A stretch of 64,000 nt of DNA from Bacteroidota bacterium (GTDB lineage Bacteria; Bacteroidota; Bacteroidia; AKYH767-A; OLB10). The position numbers and the translations under genes are program-made. Below are positions 34,901 through 44,000 of this stretch, piece by piece. The stretch is taken from assembly GCA_016713925.1 (NCBI GenBank), contig JADJOH010000002.1:744001-808000 (forward strand), in the 5' to 3' direction. A model generated the notes under the pieces. That model was not told where the DNA came from, did not search any database, and saw only the letters and a program-made list of their open reading frames with translations. The first letter of the stretch is position 1. Each line of letters starts with the position of its first letter.

Positions 34901-37610
34901 CATCTCCGAAACCGTCACCGTCAGCATCAGCATAGTAAGTAAGGAAAGTCAGACCATCGTCGGTTAAACCGTTACAATCGTCATCCACACCGTTACAAAC
35001 TTCAAGAGCACCTGGATTAACAGCAATATTGTTGTCATCACAGTCACCACTTACAGTTACTGAACCAAGCGGCTGAGCACAAAGGTTACCAAGGAATGTA
35101 CCTCCATAAAGGTCACCATCACCGTCAGCATAGTAGTTCGCGAAAGTTAAACCTTCGTCTGTAGATCCATCGCAATCATCATCAATACCGTTACAAACTT
35201 CAGTTGCAGCAGGATTAACAGCAGGGTTTGTATCATTACAATCTGTGTTGTCCACTACATAACCAACAGGAGCACCGTTACAAGTTGATTGAGAAACCAA
35301 TGGATTACCATAAGTATCATTGTCACCATCTGCAAAGTAAGTAACGAAAGTCAGACCATCATCGGTTAAACCGTTACAGTCATCATCTACGTTGTTACAA
35401 ACTTCAAGAGCACCGGGATTAACAGCACTGTTGTTATCATCACAATCACCACCCACTGCTACAGAACCCAAAGGCTGTGAGCAGAAGCTACCTAACAAGG
35501 CACTACCATAAGTATCCAAGTCAAGGTCAGAGTAGTAGTTTGTGAAAGTTAAACCTTCGTCAGTTGAACCGTCGCAATCATCATCAATGCTGTTACAGAT
35601 TTCTGTAGCACCAGGGAAGATCGCATTGTCAGCATCGTTACAGTCACCGTTGTTAGTTACAGAACCGGCAATTGGGTTACAAGAAGAAACACCAGTAGCA
35701 CTTGCATCTCCGAAACCGTCAACGTCAGCATCTACATAGTAAGTTAAGAAAGTCAGACCATCATCAGCAGTACCATCGCAATCGTCATCGATACCGTTAC
35801 AAACTTCAAGAGCACCCGGATTGATGGCGTTGTTAGTATCGTCACAATCGTTATCAGTTGTTGAAGTGTTGGCAGGCTGTGTACAGGCTAAGATAGCAGC
35901 ACCGGCACCGTAACCGTCACCGTCACCGTCAGCATAGTAGGTTGAAAGTAAACCTTCATCAGCAGTACCGTTACAGTTATTATCTATACCGTCACAAACT
36001 TCAATTGCAAGCGGATTGATAGCAAGGTCATTATCATTACAATCCTGGTTGTTGGTTACATAACCGGAAGGAGGCGTACATGCAGAAACTGAGGAAGCAG
36101 GATCTCCAAAGGAATCACCGTCTACATCAGCATAGTAAGTGATGAAAGTTAAACCTTCGTCAATGTTTCCATCGCAATCATCATCCAGATTGTTACAAAG
36201 TTCAACCGCATTTGGGTTGATGGCTGCATTATTATCATCGCAATCTAAGTCATTGGTAGCAGTACCGATAGGCTGAGTACAAGCAAGGATAGCCACACCT
36301 GTACCGAAATTATCACCATCAAAATCTGTATAGTAAGAATTCTGAACACCTTCGTCTGTCAGACCATCGCAATCGTTATCTACTAAATCACATACCTCGG
36401 CAGCACCGGGGTTGATGGCGATATTATTATCATCACAATCACTGTCAAAAGAAACATAACCTAAAGGCTGAGCACAAGCAACCAAAGTAACCAAAGGATC
36501 ACCGTAACTGTCACCGTCAGCATCTGCATACCATGTAGAGAAAGTCAAACCTTCGTCAGTTTGTCCGTCGCAATCGTCATCTAAACTGTTACAGATTTCA
36601 GCAGCGCCGGGGTTGATAGCAGGATTAGCATCATCACAATCCGTATTACTCAATACATATCCTACAGGAGCACCGGTACAAGAAACCTGGCTGATCAGAG
36701 GATTACCATAAGTGTCACCATCACCATCAGCATAATAAGTAACGTTTGCAGCGCCATCAAGAACCGTAAAAGATGCATTGGCAGTACAGCCACCACCATC
36801 TGTTGTTACAGTTACTTCATAAACACCTGCAGTTAAACCGCTGATATCTTCAGTAGATGCACCATTACTCCAGAAAATAGATAAAGGAGTTGGGTTACCG
36901 CCTGTAATAGTCAGGTCAACAGAACCGTCATTACCACCTGCGCATGTTGCAGAAACAGTAGTAGCTGACAAGGTTGGAGCTGTACAAGAAGGAGCGTTGA
37001 GGACCGGGTTAGCAGTAGTAACCTGAACAGTAGTTCCACCTACACAACTTGGTGGAGCACCCACTATAGGACAAATTATAAAGGTAAGGCAATTTCCAGG
37101 ATCATAATAGTTGGCCTGTACTTTAGGATTTGAGGTAGTGGCCAAGTTAAAATTAAAATTCAACTGACTAACTGCCCATGGAATGGAGTTAGTCAGACGC
37201 ATTCTACCCACTCTAACACCGGGAGCAGTTGGAATAATTGACCCTGTTCCGCAAGCCGGAGCCGGTACAGCACCCGAAATACGAACAATACCGGCTGTTG
37301 CCGTATTAATTGCATTCTGCAAATTAGTCGGATTTGATAATTGAGTCGAAGCTGGCACCCATACGGCTGTCATCGTTCCCCCATTTTTTGCAGCATTATT
37401 GTAAGTAAAGCTGAACTGTTGGTTGGCCAATTCGAATGAGCCTGCACCTGTACTGATAATGTACAAATCCACCTCATACTGATTTGGAGCAACCTGCGCA
37501 TCGTTTGTCAACAGGAATTGCACGGAGTTTTGTGCAAAGCCCGCTTTGCCGAACATTGTGCAGCATAGCACAAAGAACAGCATTTTGAGCAGTGTAATTT
37601 TTGTTTTCAT
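31911..37610 (-). CDS. Giant T9SS-sorted protein with 16 MopE-type metal-binding repeats and PKD-like domains
   Basis: A 1,899-aa secreted protein. Signal peptide about 1-26 (CTMFGKAGFAQ), then an N-terminal cohesin/IgA-like beta region. Sixteen tandem repeats of about 65 residues follow (about 290-1350), each with a YYADxDGDxYG block and a DCDDxNxAINPGAxEVCNxxDDDCDGxTDEG-type block, the putative metal-binding (MopE-type) motif; DNA of these repeats is also repetitive. Four or five PKD/Ig-like domains (TYTWTVPSG, SYTWSVPAG) come next. A T9SS type A sorting domain (NISAYPNPVSDLLNVSF to IRIVVE) closes the chain. The aspartate-rich repeats probably bind calcium or another metal. It is likely a surface adhesin or matrix protein. 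The frame is clean over 5.7 kb. Confidence 0.92.
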   Translation of the reverse strand: MKTKITLLKMLFFVLCCTMFGKAGFAQNSVQFLLTNDAQVAPNQYEVDLYIISTGAGSFELANQQFSFTYNNAAKNGGTMTAVWVPASTQLSNPTNLQNAINTATAGIVRISGAVPAPACGTGSIIPTAPGVRVGRMRLTNSIPWAVSQLNFNFNLATTSNPKVQANYYDPGNCLTFIICPIVGAPPSCVGGTTVQVTTANPVLNAPSCTAPTLSATTVSATCAGGNDGSVDLTITGGNPTPLSIFWSNGASTEDISGLTAGVYEVTVTTDGGGCTANASFTVLDGAANVTYYADGDGDTYGNPLISQVSCTGAPVGYVLSNTDCDDANPAINPGAAEICNSLDDDCDGQTDEGLTFSTWYADADGDSYGDPLVTLVACAQPLGYVSFDSDCDDNNIAINPGAAEVCDLVDNDCDGLTDEGVQNSYYTDFDGDNFGTGVAILACTQPIGTATNDLDCDDNNAAINPNAVELCNNLDDDCDGNIDEGLTFITYYADVDGDSFGDPASSVSACTPPSGYVTNNQDCNDNDLAINPLAIEVCDGIDNNCNGTADEGLLSTYYADGDGDGYGAGAAILACTQPANTSTTDNDCDDTNNAINPGALEVCNGIDDDCDGTADDGLTFLTYYVDADVDGFGDASATGVSSCNPIAGSVTNNGDCNDADNAIFPGATEICNSIDDDCDGSTDEGLTFTNYYSDLDLDTYGSALLGSFCSQPLGSVAVGGDCDDNNSAVNPGALEVCNNVDDDCNGLTDDGLTFVTYFADGDNDTYGNPLVSQSTCNGAPVGYVVDNTDCNDTNPAVNPAATEVCNGIDDDCDGSTDEGLTFANYYADGDGDLYGGTFLGNLCAQPLGSVTVSGDCDDNNIAVNPGALEVCNGVDDDCNGLTDDGLTFLTYYADADGDGFGDATATGVSSCNPIFGSVTNNTDCNDGSNAIFPGAPEQCNGIDDDCDGQTDEGVVVSTWYQDADGDTYGNPAVSQSNCAQPVGYVLNNTDCDDTNGAVNPGALEVCNSIDDDCDGSTDEGVTSTFYADADGDSYGNALVSVQACVAPVGYVADATDCDDTNGAINPGATEVCNSIDDDCDGQTDEGLTFSNYYVDADNDSYGDAGSLPTVACAQPVGYVLDNTDCNDGNGAINPGATEVCDLVDNDCDGLTDEGVQSTFYADADGDNYGDLNAPIAACSAPLGYVSDNTDCNDGNAAVNPGATEVCDLVDNDCDGLTDEGVVNTYYADADGDTYGDPAVTANGCSAPVGYVSNNGDCDDTNGAINPGAAELCNNIDDDCNGLTDDGLPTFTYYADADGDTYGNASSSITTCVAITPGGYVLNALDCDDNNGAVNPGATEICANLIDDNCDGNIDEGCGCVNPPTANAGSDVTICAGQSTTLNGSIGGGATNGTWSTAGDGSFSPSATVLNATYTPGPADILAGSVVLTLTTDAPTNCTPASSFITVTIQDLPPSPGAISGPAALCNPFNQTVTYSVAAVPGATSYTWSVPAGTTLLFGQGTTSITVTWPFSNIHNGVVGQVCVTANNSNSCGSGTPSCLGISVQLTTPVTPPSISGSAKACPGETITYSVALVARADNYVWSVPAGASVVSGQNTNVIQVQYSAGFTGGPISVIATNACGSSPARTRNISLNILPASTAISGQSTGVCGATGVAYSANPVVGALSYLWNVPSGATIMSGQGTASITVDFSGSYGGGSMTVIAQNGCGNGAARALTVLGAPGQASPITGPTALCANQNYNYGVATVAGAATYTWTVPSGFIILSGQGTKDIVVKAGANPAGSLSISVRASNACGTGPIRSLNGISITLCPRIGDAAAMNISAYPNPVSDLLNVSFNSDKNQDVLVTMMDAAGRVVLNENRNADEGANKLEFSVKGMAAGIYTMQFRTNDTVQKIRIVVE

Positions 37611-37642
37611 TGTGGTTATATTAGTTTTTATATTAGTTCCTT

Positions 37643-38011
37643 TTAGTTAGTTTGGCTGTTGTTTTCCTTTTGCGTATTGGTATTGGTATTCATTATCCTG
37701 TTTCCATTGGCAGGGCTAATTACTGAAATAAAGTTTACCAAATTGTTATCCAAGATAGCCTGATCCGAGATATCTACCACAGAATCTCCGTTAAGGTCAG
37801 TTAATACATAGCCAAAGGCGAAATTTGATAGGTCATTGCCCAGATCTGCCTGGTCACTGATATCGATGGTCCCGTCCTGGTTGACATCACCTGAGTAGAT
37901 GGCAAACACTCCCGGCTCCACCTCTTTCTGGTTGTCACCGTAAGCATTGTTTTGTGCGCTGACCATTTTTCCTGCAAATAGCATCAGCAAAATAAGAATA
38001 GTTTTTTTCAT
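37643..38011 (-). CDS. Stand-alone dockerin-like secreted protein
   Basis: The 122-aa protein has a signal peptide (MKKTILILLMLFAGKMVSAQ) and then two EF-hand-like dockerin-type repeats, GDVNQDGTIDISDQADLGND and DLNGDSVVDISDQAILDNN, followed by a short Asn/Gln/Thr-rich tail. The same module forms the C-terminus of the giant protein encoded 67 bp upstream, so the two may belong to one surface complex or use the same anchoring module. It is not a cellulosomal dockerin by context, because no cohesin or glycosidase gene is next to it. The duplicated calcium loop is clear; binding partners are unknown. Confidence 0.82.
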   Translation of the reverse strand: MKKTILILLMLFAGKMVSAQNNAYGDNQKEVEPGVFAIYSGDVNQDGTIDISDQADLGNDLSNFAFGYVLTDLNGDSVVDISDQAILDNNLVNFISVISPANGNRIMNTNTNTQKENNSQTN

Positions 38012-38078
38012 AGAGATTTTTTTTGTGCCCTAATAATAGGGTATGAGGGATTACTCCCTCATACCCAAATTGTTATAA

Positions 38079-41000
38079 TTACGGATGAATCGATCCAACG
38101 AAGTTTAAGATATTATTATCTACAATCGCCTGGTCAGTGATATCCACTACTCCATCTCCCGATACATCTGTTGGTACATAGCCGGAAGCAAAGTTCAAGA
38201 AATCATTTCCTACATAGCCCTGATCGGTAATATCCACCACTTCATCCTGTGGAGCGATATCGCCACTGTAGAACGCGAATACACCCGGATCCACTTCAAT
38301 CATATTGGAGCTGAAGGCCTGAGTAGCCGCAGTGGTGAAGTTGTAGTTCGTTGTAGCAGAGAAGGTGAGCAAATCACTCCAGGTTTGTACGGCGTTACGA
38401 TGGAACACCGCGATGTAACCGTTAGCACCATTAATGGCAGCCGGGAAAGTAAAGCTCGCCTGGCCATTGGTGCCAAGTACTGCTGTTCCGGAAGCCAATA
38501 CATTGGTGGGGGTTAACTGATCTCTGATTTCTACCAGGATCGTATCACATTCTGTCAGACTAACGCCTACTCCTGTATTCAGTAAGGCCGGCACCAATCC
38601 GCCTGCGCCATCATACATGCCTTCAATCAACATGGTCAGGTTAAGAATAGCGTTGGTGTTGGTCGTGATTACTACGTTATCAAAACCTTGACAACCGTTG
38701 GTGTCTGTTACCACACAGGTATATGTTCCACCTGTCAGACCTGTAATTGGAGTACCGCTACCAATCAATGTAAATAATGCATCGTACCACTCAATGACAT
38801 AGCCGGGAGTTCCACCTGCTATTACCACAGAAGCTGTACCGTCGTTAGCACCGGGGGCGCTTTCGTTGGTAGATGAAAGGGTCAGGGTAATTGATGCAGG
38901 CTCATTGATGGTAACAGTTGATGTATCTGCACAACCGGAGTTATCCGATACAATCACCGTTAATGTAGCAGCGGCAGTAACACCACGGGTAGCGTTGGTA
39001 TTTCCATCGCTCCACAGGATGTTGTATGGCGCAGTTCCTCCGGTCCAGAATACGGTGGCTGATCCATCAGCAAATCCGTTACAGGAGATATCTGTTCCAA
39101 TCACTGAATCGATCACGATTGGAGAGGATCCAGTAACAACATAGGTCAATACGCCTGAGTTACATGAGGCAGGACTTCCCGCTTCATCATATACCTGCAA
39201 GTAGTAAGTACCGGCTCCCAGGTTACTGAGTGTATCCTGATTGTTCGCCTTCGTTACGTTGCTGATGATATTGGTTTGAGCAAGGTCAGTTGACCAGATG
39301 TAGTTATAATTTGGTAAACCGCTGGTTACTTGTACTGCGATAGAACCACCACCGGTACAGCTTGCAGGAGTAATGACATCCACTACTGCCACTGACTTGG
39401 TCAGGATAGTAGCGGTATCAGAACTTGCAGAACATCCGTTAGGAAGTGTTACGATAACTGAATAAGAAGAACCATAGCTTGAGCTGATAGAATCCAGATC
39501 AGGAATTGGAACTCCGATAGCACTCCAGGTAAAGTTAGTACCTGCAGGATATCCACCTACATAAAGACCGGTATCCACCACATTCACGTAAATGAATTCA
39601 GGGTTACACAAGGTAGTATCATTATCCGCGATAACCGGGCTAGGTTGAGCAGCGAAGTTGATTTGAACTGAATCTGCTTTAGTACAACCGGTAAGCGGGT
39701 TGGTAACTACAACAGTATAGTAACCGCTTGATGTTGGAACTGCAGAAATAGTTTCCGTAGTAGTAGAACCAATGATACCCTGACCTGACCAACTAATTGT
39801 AGCAGCCTGAAGAGGAGCAAAACGGAAGGCCTGATTTGTAGCCGTCCATGTTCCGGTATTATATCCCGGAGCAGCATACCCCTGAGAATTGGTTTCAAGT
39901 CCAACTGCACGGGTGTTCAAACTGATAGTATTTATACTGGTAAGGAATACATCGACTACGTTACTTGTTTCATTAAGCTCAATCTGATAAGTCACAGCAG
40001 GATCTACAGACCAGAAATCAACCGCATTGAACTTCACCACCAGTTTCCTGTTTGGTGCAGCACCAACGATATCATAGGTAATCGAACCGGCCACTGAGTT
40101 ATTCAGGTCACCCCAGAATCCAACCCAGTTGTTCGGAGCAAGATTTGAGAATATAGAAGGAGGTGTATACTGGAATTGAGCAGTAAGATTACCTGCACCC
40201 ATGAGGATCTGACCATTGGCGTGAATAGTAACATCTGTATAATTTGTTCCGCCAAAGTTGAAGGTAAATGGTAAGGCTACAGTCTGTGTTCCTTCATCAC
40301 CCAGAGCAGGAGCGCTTTGAGTAAGAGGTGCTAAACTAGGTGCATGAGGAATGCTGGTCACTGCATAGTTTCCACTTACCGGAGAACTCACCACTACAGA
40401 TAGCTGAGCAGTATCTCCCGAACACAGATTTGGTGTTGTAGTAGAAACAGAGATGACAGGAGCAGGATTCACTGTGATCACCGCTGTATCAGAAGTTTCA
40501 CATCCGTTAATATTTCCTGTTGCAGTAACGATATACGAAGTAGTTACAGATGGAGTAGCAACAACGGCAGGACCTGAAGTAACATCTAATCCTGTAGCAG
40601 GAGCCCAATCGAAATTGGTATAATCACCCAAACCACCGGTTACGTTGATGTTTACTGAACTGCCTTCGCAGATGGTAGCGGCAGATGGAGTAACAGTCAC
40701 AGGAGGAGCAGGATTCACAACAGCAATAACAGGAACACGAGCGCTAACGCAATTCGGAACAGAATAGATAAGTGAACCGTTCCAGATACGGGTACTTGTT
40801 GGAATACCTCCGAACAGACCTGATCCAAATGTTCCACCGGTACCGTAACCTTCCAGGATTGCAAGATTTGCATCAGAAGTATATACAGCACCTAAGCTAA
40901 CACCATTGGTATAAGTTATACCACCGGCAGGAAGGAAGACAAAGAATGAAGTAACACCATTGCTTAACGGAAGGTTAAGTCCTGTTACATATCCTTGTGC

Positions 41001-44000
41001 GGCAGCTACAGGTCCGTTATAGATCTGTGTCCATCCGGCACTTGAGCCCTCAAAACCTACGTGCGTACCACTTCTGTACCACACCTCACAAACTGCGCCT
41101 GCAGAATTATTATTGATACGCATTCCGGTTAAAGTAACAGGACTGGTCACGTTCACATCAAAGAAGTTACCATTGGCACCATTACCACCTGCAAACGTTG
41201 TGGTAAGTGTATCTCCACCTGATCCTACTAACGTATCTACAAGTGCAGCTACCCAGAAGGTATCTGTTTGAGTTACGAAAGTATTGTAAGGACTTCCATT
41301 AGCAAGATAGTTTCCTGCAGTGCTGTCCGCATACCAACGGATGAAATAACCCGGATTGGCAGTAGCTGCCAGTGAAACATTACCTTGTCCACAAACGGTG
41401 TCATTGGTAGTTGTAAGAATCGTTGGGTTATTCACCTTCACATACTTCACATTTGAAAACGCTGAATCTGCGCAGAAAGCTTTCAAACGGATATAGGTAT
41501 CAGCGGTAATTAATCCTGTAGTATAGGTACTCGCGGTTTGACCGATAACATCAAAGAAATTCACATTATCAGCAGAAGATTGCCATTGCAATGAACCGTC
41601 CACAAAGATGGAGGAGAAGGATACCGTTCCTGAAATACAGATGGTAGTATCCAATCCAACAAACTCAATAGAAGGAGTAACCGGAGTCGGGCTAACATAG
41701 AAGTTAGCAGTATCCGTTGCAACACACCCTGACACAGGATCAGTCACAGTCAATACATATTGACGGCTTCCTGCTCCCAGTGATTGTGTAAAGAGCGGAT
41801 TCGCAATATTCGAAGCGCTTAATTCAGTAATAGGTGACCGGCTATAGTTCACTGATCCACCCTGGAAACGCATATTCGGACGGAAATCAGTCAATGCACC
41901 GGTAGCTGCGCCACAAGCTGCTGCATTCAGGGCATTGGTACTGGTACATCCTAATGTTTGAGAAGTGTAAACGATATCAAATAAAGAGTTCGTAGCATTG
42001 GTGAAACAAGTTTGAATCACAATATCACTTACACCATCCCATGCATAAGGCGTTTGGAATACGATATCGTTCCAACCCAATGTAGTAGAATAGTTACCGG
42101 TATAAACAGTGTTTCCACCGGGGATAGTGATATATGTTGTACTTGCGAAACAGCCGCCCACCACTTCATCAATAGATACTGTGAAGTTAGTATAAGGCTG
42201 ATTACTCAGTTTAGAAACCACATTGAAACCAACGCTGTTTAAGAAGGAAGGTCCGAAGACACCCGCAGCATTCAGTTCAGCAGCGCTTACAAACAATTGC
42301 ATACGTTGCGCTGCATTTGCACCGTTGAACGGCCATCCTGCAGTTTGCCCGAGGTTTTCAGTAGTACCTACATACTTATAGCTGGCTGATCCTCCAGAAC
42401 CATTGAATTGATAAGGTGACGTAGTACAAATTGTGTCAGGCACTATACCTACTGAAGCGAATGGAGCAGTATTCACGGTTAATGTAACTGAAGCTGTATT
42501 GATACAGCCACCGGGAATTCCATCATCAGCAGTAACCGTATAAGTTGTAGTTGAATTGACAGTTGCAGTAACGGACGCAACGTTTGTCGCACTTAAACCT
42601 GTAGCCGGAGCCCAGGAGAAGTTTACATAGCCCGGATCGGTTGGTGCTGCACCGGCATCAAGTGTTACAACTCCACTTCCACAGAATGTAGTAGGACCGG
42701 AAGGAGTAATCGCCAATGTTGGGGCAGGATTGACTGTATAGTTTACAACAGCCTCATTTCCGAAGCAACCATGCATTACCTGCCAGTTATAGAACATACC
42801 AAAGGTATTTGTACCAAAGAAGGAAGCCAGAGGAGGCATATTACCATAACCGATAATATTCATATCACCGGCAATTAGCCATGGAGCTGTTCCCTGAACA
42901 ATCGCATCCTGATGAACAGAAAGGTTCGGACTGGATGTTGGACGCATTGCATAAGGAATCGTACTATATGGTACATAGATATTCAATTCGATCGTCTCAT
43001 AGTTAGGTAATGTAACCGTAGTTACACCACTAACAGAACCGATAGTATTACCCAATGAATCGATGATCGCAATACCATAAGGAGTTCCGATCGGACCATT
43101 TGGATAGATATCCACACTCTTAATGATGGTACCACCCGTATTATTCACACGGAACCACATACCCTGAGAGGTTGTTGGGAAGTAACCTACCGGAATTGAA
43201 CCGGGGTTAGCAACCGGGTTAAAACCGACGGCGGTCGTATCAATGTTTGCAGGGAATTCACGTACATCGAATGCACCGGAAGCAGTTACAGACTGTGTTA
43301 ATGAACCTGTGTAAGAAAGTACATTTCCACCATTAGGACCTGTCCAGAACAATGTTCCACCACTACCGGTAGCAGTAGCTGTTACATCACCGGGGCCACA
43401 ACGTGAAATAGGATTATTGGTAGTAGGAGCAGCCGGAAGAGGTGTAACAGTAATAAATACAGTATCTGTATTCGTACAACCGGTAACGTTATCAGTTACC
43501 GTCACCACATAGTTGGTACTAGCGGTTGGTGAAGCAATAGGATTAGGAATATTGGTTGCACTTAAACCTGCAGCCGGAGACCATGAATAACTAACACCCG
43601 CAAGAGCACGTGTGAGCACCATTTGTGGACGTTGACTTGCAGTGCTACCTGTAGCAGCAAGACAAACTCCGGCAGCATCCTGATTCAACCAGCGACTGGA
43701 AACAAAGGAAGTATTATCCATATTTCCGACAGAGCTGGTTGTATAGTTTCCATTATTAAAACAGGTTTCAATGACCACATTAGAAACACCATCCCAAACA
43801 AACGGAGTGGTGAAAGTATGTGTATTCAAACCTGCAATTGAATTATAGTTCACAGGTCCGTATACAACAGTTGAAACTGTTTGCTCCGCACTTAAATCAG
43901 CAGCGACAACATTTGCCATTTTGATGGTATAGCCTGTCAATGTCTGACCGGCTGGTGTGGCAATATTGTATGACAAAGCGTTGATTGCACCTGCAGAAAA

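Noticed and set aside
31911..37610. Copper-binding MopE function
   Set aside because: Only the repeat resemblance is visible; the metal and the role cannot be deduced from sequence.
37643..38011. Cellulosome dockerin
   Set aside because: No glycoside hydrolase or scaffoldin gene is near; only the calcium-loop module is similar.
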